From assembly GCF_017168255.1 (NCBI RefSeq), contig NZ_JABFAP010000001.1, positions 2,066,619 through 2,130,618 on the forward strand: a DNA stretch of 64,000 bases. Reading direction: 5' to 3'. The position numbers and the translations under genes are program-made. Position 1 is the first letter of the stretch; the number at the start of each line of letters is the position of its first letter. This DNA comes from Agrococcus sp. KRD186. Its GTDB lineage: Bacteria; Actinomycetota; Actinomycetes; Actinomycetales; Microbacteriaceae. Shown here piece by piece: positions 1-9,162 of this stretch. Under the pieces are notes generated by a model that was not told the origin of the DNA, searched no databases, and worked only from the letters and a program-made list of their open reading frames with translations.

Positions 1-108
1 CGCGACATCGTGATCAGCGTCGACGGACACCGGATCACCGCCCAGACCCCTGCCACCGGCGAAGCCGCCGAGATCCTCACCAAACTCAGGTCGGCCATGG
101 GGCACTAA
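1..108 (+). CDS. C-terminal end of an unidentified protein (partial)
   Basis: An open frame enters from the left edge and ends at TAA (106-108). It encodes 35 residues beginning RDIVISVDGHRITAQ and ending LRSAMGH. I do not recognise the family. GC-rich third positions suggest a real gene tail rather than noise. About 200 bp without a convincing gene separate it from the methyltransferase that follows. Confidence 0.4.
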   Translation, partial: RDIVISVDGHRITAQTPATGEAAEILTKLRSAMGH

Positions 109-314
109 CTTGGCACGATCCAGGTCTGGGGTTGTATCGCGGCGCCGATTGCCGCGCATGACAGCGGTCGAAGCCGCGCTTGAAGCCCAACGGCCGGGTT
201 GCGCTTGCTTGGCACGCAGGACAGACGCAAGGTCCTCGTTCAGCTCACTCACAGCTTTCCACCGATGGTGCGAGCTGGCTAGCTTTTGTTGGCGGCCGAA
301 GGTACATTCGAGCC

Positions 315-1688
315 ATGTCCTCCTTCAGATTCGTCGACCTCTTCGCCGGTATTGGCGGTTTCCATGCTGCGCTGGGAGCCGTGAACGGCGGCACTCTCGC
401 CATGGCATCCGAGATCGACACCTCCGCCGCTGCCATCTACGCACAGAACTGGCACGAGGCGCCAGAGGGCGACATCATCCCGCTCACCGAGAGCAGCATG
501 GCTGTCCCGGCGCACGAAGTCCTGACCGCTGGCTTCCCATGCCAGCCGTTCTCGAAGTCAGGCTTCCAGCGGGGCATCAATGAGGCACGAGGGACCCTCT
601 TCTTCAACATCCTGCGGATCTTGCAGGAGCGGAAACCCCCCGTCGTGATGCTCGAGAACGTCCGCAACCTTGCGGGCCCGCGCCACCGCGACACGTGGGC
701 CACCATCGTCCGCTTGATGCAGGACGCGGGCTACAAGGTCTCCACCGCGCCGACCGTCTTCTCGCCGCACCTCCTCCCGCCGCACCTTGGCGGCCGTCCC
801 CAGATTCGCGAGCGTGTCTTCATCATGGCGACGTACGTCGGCGACCCAGTTCGGGCTCGCGCGCTATCGTCGCACGCTCCTCTCGTGCCCCGAGGTCCGA
901 TCGAAGGCTGGAACCCGGACGACTGGGACATCTTCAGGACGCCCATCGGCCCGCAGCAGCGCCCACTGGTCCAGCCCGACCGGGAGGTCGCGCGGCTAGA
1001 CGACTACCGTCTGACGGAGATCGACTCCTTGGTGATCGACATCTGGGCGGACTTCGTGATGCGCCTCAGGAAGAAGGGAGTCCCTAAGCTCCCTGGATTC
1101 CCCATCTGGGCCGACCACTTCACCCACATGGACGCACTCGAGATCGGTGACGACGTGCCGGCGTGGAAGGCGGACTTTCTTCGGAAGAACGCTGCGTTCT
1201 ACACAGAGCATCGAGACGTCATCGATCCCTGGCTCCGGACGCACTCGAACCTTCAGGATCTGCCCGCGTCGCGCCGCAAGCTCGAATGGCAGGCTCAAGC
1301 AACGGAGTCGCTGCACGAGACCGTGATGCACCTACGCCCTTCTGGCCTCCGGGTGAAGCGCCCGACGTATTTGCCCGCGCTCGTCGCCATCACGCAGACG
1401 TCAATACTCGGCGCACGCGGCCGCCGGCTCTCCCCGCGCGAGGCGGCTCGGTTGCAGGGTCTCCCCGATTGGTTCGGCTTCGACGGTCAGCGCGATGCCC
1501 TGACGTACAAGCAACTCGGCAACGGCGTCAATGTAGGCGCGGCGAACTTCATGCTTCGGACTCACGTCGAGCAGGATGCCGAGCTGATCGCGGAGACCGC
1601 GCCGGACGTCGCCGACGCGATCCTCTCGGCTCCACGCAACCCTGATGAGGCTCTTGCTGAGCCCGATCGGATGCCGAAGGCGGCCTAG
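315..1688 (+). CDS. DNA (cytosine-5-)-methyltransferase
   Basis: This 457-aa protein transfers a methyl group from S-adenosylmethionine to C5 of cytosine. The motifs appear in the canonical order: motif I FVDLFAGIGGF at the N-terminus, motif IV GFPCQPFSKSG with the catalytic Cys, motif VI ENVRNL, motif VIII QIRERVF, then a variable target-recognition region, a SPREAARLQGLPDWF block and a C-terminal QLGNGVNVGAANF (motif X). The open frame extends upstream to 180. I chose ATG 315 because it sits just before motif I and the upstream extension is Arg/Gly/Ala-rich without homology. It is convergent with a probable nuclease gene that ends 30 bp away, so it most likely protects DNA against that enzyme. 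The recognition sequence cannot be read from the protein. Confidence 0.92.
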   Translation: MSSFRFVDLFAGIGGFHAALGAVNGGTLAMASEIDTSAAAIYAQNWHEAPEGDIIPLTESSMAVPAHEVLTAGFPCQPFSKSGFQRGINEARGTLFFNILRILQERKPPVVMLENVRNLAGPRHRDTWATIVRLMQDAGYKVSTAPTVFSPHLLPPHLGGRPQIRERVFIMATYVGDPVRARALSSHAPLVPRGPIEGWNPDDWDIFRTPIGPQQRPLVQPDREVARLDDYRLTEIDSLVIDIWADFVMRLRKKGVPKLPGFPIWADHFTHMDALEIGDDVPAWKADFLRKNAAFYTEHRDVIDPWLRTHSNLQDLPASRRKLEWQAQATESLHETVMHLRPSGLRVKRPTYLPALVAITQTSILGARGRRLSPREAARLQGLPDWFGFDGQRDALTYKQLGNGVNVGAANFMLRTHVEQDAELIAETAPDVADAILSAPRNPDEALAEPDRMPKAA

Positions 1689-1718
1689 CCGTCGCCTATC
1701 CCACGGTTCGCCCGCGAG

Positions 1719-2921
1719 TCAACGGACGCGTTCGGAGTAGATCAGGAAGTTGTCGATGTCGCGCTTCAGGATCATCACCTTGGGTGCCCGCGTCGCGCCT
1801 CCTGGCTGCTGACCTTGATTGAACTGGCCCAGCGCCAGGTGGAAGTTCGCTTCGTTGATCTCGAGGATCGACATCTGCACGTACGAAACTGCCGCCTTGA
1901 ACCTTGAGGCATAGGACAACGCGTTGTATGGATTGCGCCCCTGGTATCCAACGGATCGTCGCCACTCGTTCCAGGCAATAGTCGGAGCGTGCTCCTGCGA
2001 CTTCCCGTGCCACGTCTCGTGTTCGTAGAGGACATACCAGAACCTGCCGAACGTTTGCACGCACTCGAGGATGGTCTCAGCGTCATTGCCGGGGGATTCG
2101 CTCTTGCTGAGGTTCGAGGCCTTGAGGTCGCCGTAGTAGTCGGCCTCGCCGGGCTGACCGAAGATTAGGTCAAAGTCGAAGTCTCCCCTCTTCTTCGCCT
2201 TCTGGAACGACACCCTGTCCTGGAGGTTGTGCTGCCGAACGAAGCGGTCGAAGCGAAACTCCAGATAGAAACCGGGCCATTCGCCCTGGAAGCGGTCCGG
2301 CCACTGGACCTCGTGCATCTCCTTGATCGCGTCCAGCGCCATCACGGGCTCACTTGACAGGAGTCCCGAGTTGAAGCGTTCGAACAGTTCGATTCGGGGG
2401 TGGAGCCGACGAGCCACCCCAAGGAGATAGTCCGAAAACTCGGCGGCCCTGACGCTCGTGAGTCGATTGCCATTGCGGTCCTGCCGTGAGAAGACCCCGA
2501 GCGTCTGCGCCTGGAACAGGTCGTTCGTCGCGACGTGAGCCGCAGAGTTGTTGGCCTTCCTCTGCATGTAGCTCGACGGATCGAAATCGACGAAGATCGT
2601 CACGCCGCTGTAGTGATAGATGCCGACGAACCTCGGTGTCAACCCGTCGGATAGCGCCTGGCGATGCACGTCCAACCACTTCTTGGGTATCTGGATCCGC
2701 TTCTTGAAGGCGGGCCAGGGGATGCCGAGATGTGTCACCTGCTTTTTCAAGATCAGTTGGTCATTGAACCGAACGACCTGCTCACCGGAGTAGGTCTCCT
2801 CTTGCGCTCCAGGCAAGGCCTGGAGAAGTAGGTCCATCTTCCTTCTGTTCGACAAACGGACGTCGAAGTCGCTCAACAGCTGGCCGGCAGGCCCGATCTG
2901 ATCAACCAGAACCGAGCCCAT
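1719..2921 (-). CDS. probable type II restriction endonuclease partner
   Basis: This 400-aa protein has no family I can name with certainty. Its role is inferred from the tail-to-tail arrangement with the cytosine methyltransferase and from a plausible PD-(D/E)xK core in the C-terminal half, where FDFDLIFGQPGEADYY is followed by GDLKAS, giving acidic residues and the D-x-K lysine. Start ATG 2921 (MGSVLVDQ) is preferred over the longer frame to 3059, whose extra N-terminal residues look non-conserved and low-complexity. Use of AGG, TTG and AAG codons is somewhat freer than in the neighbours, consistent with horizontal acquisition of the pair. It could alternatively be another DNA-binding accessory protein. 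Confidence 0.6.
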   Translation of the reverse strand: MGSVLVDQIGPAGQLLSDFDVRLSNRRKMDLLLQALPGAQEETYSGEQVVRFNDQLILKKQVTHLGIPWPAFKKRIQIPKKWLDVHRQALSDGLTPRFVGIYHYSGVTIFVDFDPSSYMQRKANNSAAHVATNDLFQAQTLGVFSRQDRNGNRLTSVRAAEFSDYLLGVARRLHPRIELFERFNSGLLSSEPVMALDAIKEMHEVQWPDRFQGEWPGFYLEFRFDRFVRQHNLQDRVSFQKAKKRGDFDFDLIFGQPGEADYYGDLKASNLSKSESPGNDAETILECVQTFGRFWYVLYEHETWHGKSQEHAPTIAWNEWRRSVGYQGRNPYNALSYASRFKAAVSYVQMSILEINEANFHLALGQFNQGQQPGGATRAPKVMILKRDIDNFLIYSERVR

Positions 2922-3050
2922 CGAAATGTCCCATCGTCGAAGCCAGATTGCACTCCGAATTAACTTACGCCACGGCGTGAACAGCCGGCTGACCTCGGCA
3001 GGTCCTGGTCTCGATGCGGCGCGCTGCGCACGCTTGCTCGGCCACCGAAT

Positions 3051-3070
3051 GGACGTCACAGGACGTCACA
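3051..3070. promoter_or_regulatory. tandem GACGTC-containing repeat upstream of metN
   Basis: The 10-mer GGACGTCACA occurs twice in direct succession, so two palindromic GACGTC cores lie exactly one helical turn apart, about 80 bp before the metN start. This spacing is typical of a dimeric regulator site. No known methionine-repressor consensus was recognised, so regulator identity is open. Confidence 0.3.
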
Positions 3071-3148
3071 TCCCGCCGCGATATCAGACCGCGTGCGACC
3101 ATGGAAGGTGACCCACCGCATCCGCCCCCGGGGAGCACCAGGAGCCGC

Positions 3149-4135
3149 ATGATCTCGATCGAGCACGTCAGCCGCCGCTTCGGCGACGGCCCCAACGCCG
3201 TCGTCGCGCTCGACGACGTGTCGATCGAGGTCGCCAAGGGGCAGATCTTCGGCGTCGTCGGGCAGTCGGGCGCCGGCAAGTCCACGCTGCTGCGCACCGT
3301 CAACGCACTCGAGCGGCCCGACAGCGGCCGCGTCGTCGTCGACGGCGTCGACGTGACGAGCCTGAGCGGCAAGGCGCTGCTCAAGGAGCGCCACAAGATC
3401 GGCATGGTCTTCCAGCACTTCAACCTGGTCGGCAACCGCACCGTGGCGCAGAACGTCGAGTTCGCGCTCGAGGCGGTCGGCACGCCCAAGAGCGACCGCC
3501 GCCCGAAGGCGCTCGAGATGCTCGACCTCGTCGGCCTCGCCCACCGCGCCGACGACCGTCCCGGGCAGCTCTCCGGCGGCCAGCGCCAGCGCGTCGGCAT
3601 CGCGCGCGCCCTCGCCTCCGGCCCCGACGTGCTGCTGAGCGACGAGGCCACCAGCGCCCTCGACCCCGAGACCACCCGCTCGATCCTCGAGCTCATCCAG
3701 CGGCTCAGCCGCGAGCTCGGCCTCACCGTGCTGCTCATCACCCACGAGATGGAGGTCGTCAAGCGCATCTGCGACGCGGCCGCCCTCATGGAGCACGGCC
3801 GCGTCATCGAGCAGGGCCCGCTCGACGAGCTCATCCGCACGCCCGGCTCGGCCGTTGCCGCCGAGCTCTTCCCCGTCGGCGAGGCCCACTACATCTCCGG
3901 TCACCGCATCATCGACATCACCTACACCGGCCTCAGCGCCGACCGGCCGATCATCGCGCAGCTCGCGCGCGACTTCGGCCTCGACGTCTCCATCCTCGGC
4001 GCCGCGCTCGAGACCATCGGCGGCCACCAGGCCGGCCGCACCCGCCTCGCCGTGCCCGGCGACGCATCCGTCGCCCTCAAGGTGATCGACACGCTCACCG
4101 CGCAGGGCGTCACCGCCTGGGAGGTGCTCGCATGA
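3149..4135 (+). CDS. metN: methionine ABC transporter ATP-binding protein MetN
   Basis: This 328-aa cytoplasmic ATPase powers D/L-methionine import. It carries Walker A GQSGAGKST, the signature LSGGQRQR, Walker B VLLSDEATSALDP and the H-loop in LITHEMEVV. The last ~80 residues form the NIL regulatory domain that senses intracellular methionine in this family. ATG 3149 follows GGAGCC and starts a sequence (MISIEHVSRRFG) that aligns with MetN starts; the longer frame to 3014 does not. The stop overlaps the metI start (ATGA at 4132), giving a translationally coupled metN-metI-metQ operon. Confidence 0.93.
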   Translation: MISIEHVSRRFGDGPNAVVALDDVSIEVAKGQIFGVVGQSGAGKSTLLRTVNALERPDSGRVVVDGVDVTSLSGKALLKERHKIGMVFQHFNLVGNRTVAQNVEFALEAVGTPKSDRRPKALEMLDLVGLAHRADDRPGQLSGGQRQRVGIARALASGPDVLLSDEATSALDPETTRSILELIQRLSRELGLTVLLITHEMEVVKRICDAAALMEHGRVIEQGPLDELIRTPGSAVAAELFPVGEAHYISGHRIIDITYTGLSADRPIIAQLARDFGLDVSILGAALETIGGHQAGRTRLAVPGDASVALKVIDTLTAQGVTAWEVLA

Positions 4136-4944
4136 TCGACGTCAACGCGCCCGACTTCTGGCCCAACCTCATGCAGGTGATGCTCGAGGGCACCTGGGAG
4201 ACGATCTACATGACGGCCATCGCCATGGCCATCACCTTCGTCGTCGGCCTGCCGCTGGGCATCATCCTGGTCGGCACCGAGCAGGGGCGCTTCCTCGAGC
4301 GGCCCTTCGGCTCGCGCGCGCTCGGCCGCGCCATCAACGCCGTGCTCGGCTTCGTCGTCAACCTCGGCCGCTCGGTGCCGTTCATCGTGCTGATGATCGC
4401 GCTCATCCCCGTCACCCGCTGGCTGCTCGGATCGTTCATCGGCACCGGCCCCGCCATCGTGCCGCTCACGCTCGTCGCCATTCCGTTCTTCGTGCGCGTG
4501 GTCGAGATCGCCGTGCGCGAGGTCGACCCTGGCCTGTTCGAGGCGGCCGACTCGCTCGGCGCCTCCCGCTGGCTGCTCGTCAAGCGCGTGCTGCTGCCGC
4601 AGGCGTGGCCGGCGATCCTGCTCGGCACCGCCACCACCATCACCTCGATCATCAACTTCTCGGCGATGGTCGGCGTGGTCGGCGGCGGCGGCCTCGGCAA
4701 CGTCGCCCTCACCTACGGCATGCAGCGCTACAGCGTGCTGCACATCGTCTTCGTCGTCGTCATCCTGTTCGTGCTCGTGCAGGTCATCCAGTGGCTGCTC
4801 ACCCTCGCAGCCAAGCGCTTCGGCGCCGTGCCCAACCGGCGCGGCGGCAAGAAGGCGATGGCGGATGCGCAGGCGCACCTCGACGCGGACGTCGCGCTCG
4901 AGGCGCCCCAGACCCCCGACCGCGGCCGGGACGGTGCGCGCTGA
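4132..4944 (+). CDS. metI: methionine ABC transporter permease MetI
   Basis: This 270-aa inner-membrane permease contains about five hydrophobic segments. The EAA loop lies around ADSLGASRWLLVKRVLLPQA, where the MetN ATPase docks. The C-terminus has a hydrophilic ~40-residue extension beyond the usual 215-220 aa of MetI (from about AAKRFGAVPNRRGGKKAM). It overlaps metN by four bases and is followed after 54 bp by metQ. Confidence 0.92.
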   Translation: MIDVNAPDFWPNLMQVMLEGTWETIYMTAIAMAITFVVGLPLGIILVGTEQGRFLERPFGSRALGRAINAVLGFVVNLGRSVPFIVLMIALIPVTRWLLGSFIGTGPAIVPLTLVAIPFFVRVVEIAVREVDPGLFEAADSLGASRWLLVKRVLLPQAWPAILLGTATTITSIINFSAMVGVVGGGGLGNVALTYGMQRYSVLHIVFVVVILFVLVQVIQWLLTLAAKRFGAVPNRRGGKKAMADAQAHLDADVALEAPQTPDRGRDGAR

Positions 4945-4998
4945 GGCGCCGCACCGCATCCGCCCCGCACTGACCCATATCCAGAAGGAAGCACCACC

Positions 4999-5841
4999 AT
5001 GCGCAACCCCCTGAAGCGCGGCGCCCTGCGCCGCCCCGCCCTCGTCACCCTCGTCGCCGGCGCCGCCGTCGTCTCGCTCGCCGCCTGCTCGTCGGCCGCG
5101 CCCGCCGCGGCGCCCGAGGACGGCACGCTCGGCACCATCCGCGTCGGCGCCCTGCCCGTGCCGGCCGGCGACATGCTCACCTGGGTCGACGAGAACCTCG
5201 CCGCCGACGCCGGCCTCGACATCGAGTGGGTCGAGTTCACCGACTACAACACGCCCAACCCGGCGCTCACCGACGGCTCGACCGAGGCGAACCTCTTCCA
5301 GAACACCACGTTCATGGAGACCTACAACTCGCAGGCGGGCGGCGAGCTGGTCTCGGTCGGCGACGTCTACCTGCCGGCGGCCGCCTTCTACTCGGAGTCG
5401 ATCGGCTCGCTCGATGAGCTGCCCGAGGGCGCCTCCATCGCCGTGCCCAACGACCCGACCAATGAGGCGCGCGCGCTCGAGATCCTGGCGGCCGAGGGCC
5501 TGATCGAGATCGCCGAGGGCACCACCAACCTCGACGGCATCACCTCGAACCCCCAGAACTTCCAGTTCACCGAGGTCGAGAACGCCACGCTGCCGCTGGC
5601 GATCCCCGACAACGACGCCGTCTTCGTCACCGCCTCGTTCGCGCTGCCGGCCGGCCTCACGGGTGAGCAGGCCATCCTGGTCGAGGGCGACGACTCCGCG
5701 TACTTCAACGCGCTCGTCACCACGCCCGAGCTGCAGGACGACCCGCGCGTGACCGCGCTCTACGAGCTGCTCACCTCCGACGAGCTGCAGGACTACATGC
5801 TCGAGACCTGGGGCGGCCTGATCGTCCCCGTCGCGGAGTAA
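4999..5841 (+). CDS. metQ: methionine-binding lipoprotein MetQ (NlpA family)
   Basis: This 280-aa substrate-binding lipoprotein works with MetNI. It has an N-terminal signal with Arg/Lys residues, a hydrophobic core and a lipobox VSLAACSS, so Cys is the predicted lipidated residue. The mature part carries typical NlpA features, including EFTDYNTPNPALTDG and FQNTTFMETYN near the N-terminus. AGAAGGAAG lies upstream of ATG 4999. It is the last gene of the operon, and a large inverted repeat follows the stop. Confidence 0.93.
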   Translation: MRNPLKRGALRRPALVTLVAGAAVVSLAACSSAAPAAAPEDGTLGTIRVGALPVPAGDMLTWVDENLAADAGLDIEWVEFTDYNTPNPALTDGSTEANLFQNTTFMETYNSQAGGELVSVGDVYLPAAAFYSESIGSLDELPEGASIAVPNDPTNEARALEILAAEGLIEIAEGTTNLDGITSNPQNFQFTEVENATLPLAIPDNDAVFVTASFALPAGLTGEQAILVEGDDSAYFNALVTTPELQDDPRVTALYELLTSDELQDYMLETWGGLIVPVAE

Positions 5842-5882
5842 ACCGCCCGGATCGGGTGCCCTCCGCGCCGCCCGCTCCTGTC

Positions 5883-5934
5883 AGTTGAGGGTTTGCGTCC
5901 GAGTTGCGAGCAGCTGGGACGCAAACCCTCAACT
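5883..5934. terminator. long inverted repeat between convergent genes
   Basis: Two perfect 18-bp arms (5883-5900 and 5917-5934, beginning AGTTGAGGGTTTGCGTCC) flank a 16-base loop. It sits between metQ (+) and the NarK-like gene (-) and can act as a bidirectional terminator. No long T-run follows, as is common in high-GC actinobacteria. The arms are longer than needed for termination, so a repeated extragenic palindrome is possible. Confidence 0.6.
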
Positions 5935-5959
5935 CGTCTCGTCTCGCGCTGGGGCGCAA

Positions 5960-7189
5960 CTACGTTTGCGGCCGCGCGTCGTGCAGCATGCCGGCGACCA
6001 CGAGCGCCGCGGAGCCGACGAGCACCAGCAGCCACAGGCCGAGCGCGTACGAGTTCGTGTCGGCCTGGTAGGTGGCGCCCATGACCAGCGGCGGGAAGTA
6101 GCCGCCCAGGCCGCCGGCCGCGGCGACGACGCCGGTGACGGCGCCGACCTTGTCCGGCGGGGTCGACGGGCCGATCCAGGCGAACACGGCACCCATCCCG
6201 AGTCCCATCGCCGCCGCCATCAGGATGAACACCGCCCCTGTGAGCACGCCCTCCGGCGGCTGCTGGCCTACGACGTAGGCCGTCACGAGGATGCCGGCGA
6301 GCGAGACGAGCGCGACGACCTTCGGCCCGACCTTGTCTGCCAGCACGCCGCCGAGCGGGCGCGCGACCACGGCCGCGGCGGCGAACAGCGCCGTGCGCGT
6401 GCCGGCGCCGATCGGGTCGACCTCGTTGGGGTAGATCGTGATCAGGTACTTCGGCAGGTAGGTCGAGAACGCGACAAAGCCGCCGAACACGATCGCGTAG
6501 AGGAAGGACATCTTCCACGTGATGAGCAGCTTCAGCGCGCCGACGACCTTCGGGATGAGCTTCTGGTGGCTCGAGGCCCACGCGGGCGACTCACGCATGC
6601 CGAACCACACCAGCAGCGCGAACAGCACCATGACGGCGACGATCAGCAGGTGCGTCGGCCAGTAGCCGATCCACGCCACGAGCCGCGGCGTGAGGAACGC
6701 CGACACGGCGGTGCCGATCATGCCCATGCCGAACACGCCGGTCGCGAAGCCGCGCCGCTGCGGGGTGAACCAGGCGCTCGAGAACGGGATGCCGACGGCG
6801 AAGATGGTGCCGGGGATGCCGAGGAGGAACGCCGCCACCAGCAGCAGCGGATAGCTGCCGGTGCTGCCCGCGACGGCGACCAGCAGCACCGCCGGCACGC
6901 CCAGCAGCAGGAGTGCGCTGAACATGATGCGACCGCCGAACCGGTCGGTCATCGCCCCGACGACGACGCGGCCGAGCGCGCCGACGAGCACCGGCATGGC
7001 GAGCAGGATCGACATCTGGTTCTGATCGAGCCCCATCGACTCGGCGTAGATGTTCTGCAGCGGGGCGATCGACATCCACGCCCAGAAGCCGACGGTCGAG
7101 GCGAGCGTCGCGATGATGACCTGGGTCATCCCGCCGCGCAGGTCCGGTGCTGCAGACTCGGTCTGCTCTGCGGGGGCGCTCGTCGTCAT
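5960..7189 (-). CDS. MFS transporter, NarK nitrate/nitrite porter type
   Basis: This 409-aa membrane protein has about 12 hydrophobic segments. It carries the MFS A-motif GAMTDRFGGRIMF between TM2 and TM3, a second LADKVGPK copy after TM8 and a Gly-rich stretch (GVVAAAGGLGGYFPP) like the nitrate signature of NarK/NasA porters. Start ATG 7189 (MTTSAPAEQ) is chosen because the longer frame to 7549 runs across the divergent promoter region. No nitrate or nitrite reductase genes lie nearby, so the substrate assignment rests on sequence type only. Confidence 0.75.
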   Translation of the reverse strand: MTTSAPAEQTESAAPDLRGGMTQVIIATLASTVGFWAWMSIAPLQNIYAESMGLDQNQMSILLAMPVLVGALGRVVVGAMTDRFGGRIMFSALLLLGVPAVLLVAVAGSTGSYPLLLVAAFLLGIPGTIFAVGIPFSSAWFTPQRRGFATGVFGMGMIGTAVSAFLTPRLVAWIGYWPTHLLIVAVMVLFALLVWFGMRESPAWASSHQKLIPKVVGALKLLITWKMSFLYAIVFGGFVAFSTYLPKYLITIYPNEVDPIGAGTRTALFAAAAVVARPLGGVLADKVGPKVVALVSLAGILVTAYVVGQQPPEGVLTGAVFILMAAAMGLGMGAVFAWIGPSTPPDKVGAVTGVVAAAGGLGGYFPPLVMGATYQADTNSYALGLWLLVLVGSAALVVAGMLHDARPQT

Positions 7190-7280
7190 CGACGGCTCCG
7201 TTCTTCGGAACGAGATGGGCGTCAGGCTCACGCTAGCGGGACGGGTGCCGGCTGTCACCCCTCTCGCGAGAGGATGGGGT

Positions 7281-8465
7281 GTGCTCGATCGCTCGTCTCC
7301 GCGCGACTCATCCGCCGTGATGGGCGGCCCGCGCCAGCTCGCCGCCTCGGTACCGATCCGCACGGCCGTCAGCGGCACGCAGATCGCCATCCCGATCCTG
7401 GTCGTCGAGAGCACCGGCGACCTCGCGCTCGGCGCCGCGCTGGTCGCGCTCGCGCTCGTGCCCGGCATCATCGTCGCGCCGCTGGTCGGCGCGCTGCTCG
7501 ACGGCACCCGGCGGCCGCGCGCGCTGCTCATGGCCGCGGCTGCCGGCACGGCGGTCGCCTACGCCATCACCGCGGCGCTCGGTCCTGTGCCGGTGTGGGC
7601 GGTGGCGATCGCGCTCGTCCTCAGCGGCCTGCTGACGCCGTTCGGGTTCGGCGGCCTGTCGAGCTTCGTGGCACCACCGGGAACGGATGCGCGGCGCGCG
7701 TACGCGCTGGACGCGCTCAGCTACAACGTCAGCGGGGTCGCGGGGCCGGCCCTGGTTGCCGTGCTGGCGCCGACGCTCGGGACGCCGGCGGCGCTCATCG
7801 CGATGGCCGTGATCGCGCTGGCCTCGGTCGCGGCGTTCGCGCTGCTGCCGGTGCAGCCGCGCGCCGCCGAGCGCGCCGGCCTGCTGCGATCGATGGCGGC
7901 GGGCATCGTGGCGCTCACCACCCGCCGCAGCCTCGCCGTGGTCACCACCTCCGGCACGCTGGCCGAGCTCGGCCGCGGCATCATGCCGATCGCCGCGATC
8001 GGCATCGCGCTCGCCGCCACCGGCGACGCGGCGCTGAGCGCGCTGATCGTCTCGGGCTACGCCGTCGGCGCGCTCATCGGCGCCGCCCTCGAGCCGCTGC
8101 GCAGGCAGCTGCTCACGCCGCAGGCGACGATGGGCGTCGGCTACGCCCTCGTCGGGCTCGCGACCCTCGCCGCGGCGTTCGATGTGCACCTGTGGTGGAC
8201 GATCGCGCTCGTCGGCCTCTCGGGGCTGTTCTCGGCGGCGCCGACCGCCGCGATGCTGCTGCTGCGGCGCACGGAGAGCCCGGATCACGTGGTCGCGCAG
8301 GTCTTCACGGTCGGTGCCGCGCTGCGCACGGCGGCTGCCGCCGCAGGCACGGCGATCGCGGGCGCGCTGGCCGGCGTCGAGCCGCTGCTGCTGCTGCTGG
8401 CGGGCTCGGGCGCCGTCTGGCTGGTCTCCGCCGCGGTGCTCCTCGCGTACCCGCGCCGGCGCTGA
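7281..8465 (+). CDS. MFS efflux-type transporter
   Basis: This 394-aa protein has about 12 membrane segments with long Ala/Leu/Val helices, resembling the EntS/drug-efflux branch of the major facilitator superfamily. The motif LLDGTRRPRALL between early helices corresponds to the A-loop. GTG 7281 is preferred because AGAGGATGGGG precedes it; the frame upstream to 7050 overlaps the divergent NarK gene. The substrate is unknown. It is followed after 108 bp by a toxin-antitoxin pair that is unlikely to be functionally linked. Confidence 0.75.
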   Translation: MLDRSSPRDSSAVMGGPRQLAASVPIRTAVSGTQIAIPILVVESTGDLALGAALVALALVPGIIVAPLVGALLDGTRRPRALLMAAAAGTAVAYAITAALGPVPVWAVAIALVLSGLLTPFGFGGLSSFVAPPGTDARRAYALDALSYNVSGVAGPALVAVLAPTLGTPAALIAMAVIALASVAAFALLPVQPRAAERAGLLRSMAAGIVALTTRRSLAVVTTSGTLAELGRGIMPIAAIGIALAATGDAALSALIVSGYAVGALIGAALEPLRRQLLTPQATMGVGYALVGLATLAAAFDVHLWWTIALVGLSGLFSAAPTAAMLLLRRTESPDHVVAQVFTVGAALRTAAAAAGTAIAGALAGVEPLLLLLAGSGAVWLVSAAVLLAYPRRR

Positions 8466-8573
8466 TCGAGAGCATCGCGACTCCGCTGATCTGCGGGCGG
8501 CGCCCGGGGCCGCTCTCCACAGCGGCGCCGGCCCGTCCTGGCCGCGATGCCAGCACGGTCGTACCCTGTTCAC

Positions 8574-8822
8574 ATGGCACCGAAGCTGGCTGATTACATC
8601 GAGGCGGGGTATGCACTCACGCCGGGCGAGCGCTTGGAGGCTGCACGGATGCTGCGTCTGAGCGTCGACCAAGACGTCGACAGCGACTCGACTGAGGCAG
8701 CTGCGGCGTGGCTTGGTGAGATCGGAGGCCGCGTCGACGACATCGCTGCTGGACGGGTCGCGCTCGTCGACGCGGAGGAGACCTATCGGATGATCTCCTC
8801 CGAACTCCAATCGCGCGAGTGA
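8574..8822 (+). CDS. antitoxin of a ParE/RelE-type module
   Basis: This 82-aa acidic protein fits the addiction-module antitoxin family with an AAWLGEIGGRVDDIAAGRVALVDAEE signature region (only its pattern is quoted here). Its last codons overlap the toxin start in a GTGA (8819-8822). A paralogous antitoxin with the same C-terminal pattern lies at 47628-47879. Start ATG 8574 (MAPKLAD) follows a modest upstream region; an in-frame ATG at 8547 is less likely. Confidence 0.8.
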   Translation: MAPKLADYIEAGYALTPGERLEAARMLRLSVDQDVDSDSTEAAAAWLGEIGGRVDDIAAGRVALVDAEETYRMISSELQSRE

Positions 8823-9130
8823 CGTTGGCTCAGCGCGAGCATCCCGCTGCGCGAGCCGAACTCCTTGCCGGAGTCACCTGGTACGACGACGTTGCGACAG
8901 GCCAGGAACTGCTCGACGCGACGCGAGAAGCGCGACGAACGATCGCGGCGATGCCGAATGCGTGGCCACCGGTGCAAGGCTGGAATCGACAGCCCACCGT
9001 CAGGCGCAAGGGCGTCGCCGGGTTCCCCTATGCGATCGTCTACTACGTCACGGAGAGTGAGATCGTGATCGTCGCCTACGCCCACGAGAAGCGGCGACCG
9101 GGCTACTGGAAGGCACGCATAGCTGCCTGA
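8819..9130 (+). CDS. ParE/RelE-type toxin
   Basis: This 103-aa protein has the small alpha/beta toxin fold pattern: N-terminal helices (ARAELLAGVTWYDDVATGQELL), a central RRKGVAGFPYAIVYYV beta hairpin, and C-terminal IVIVAYAHEKRRPGYWKAR. The GTG start overlaps the antitoxin stop, the usual coupling of type II modules. Members either poison gyrase (ParE) or cleave mRNA (RelE); the sequence alone does not decide. It is similar throughout to the toxin at 47876-48196. Confidence 0.82.
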   Translation: MTLAQREHPAARAELLAGVTWYDDVATGQELLDATREARRTIAAMPNAWPPVQGWNRQPTVRRKGVAGFPYAIVYYVTESEIVIVAYAHEKRRPGYWKARIAA

Positions 9131-9162
9131 ACCAGAGCTGGCCGACGCCGGTACCGCGCACC

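Noticed and set aside
3060-3148. SAM riboswitch before metN
   Set aside because: The short leader lacks recognisable riboswitch core helices; only a tandem repeat was seen.
5885-8593. 902-aa plus-strand frame
   Set aside because: It is antisense to the NarK-like gene and then out of frame with the MFS gene; the product is Arg/His-rich low complexity typical of shadow frames in GC-rich DNA.
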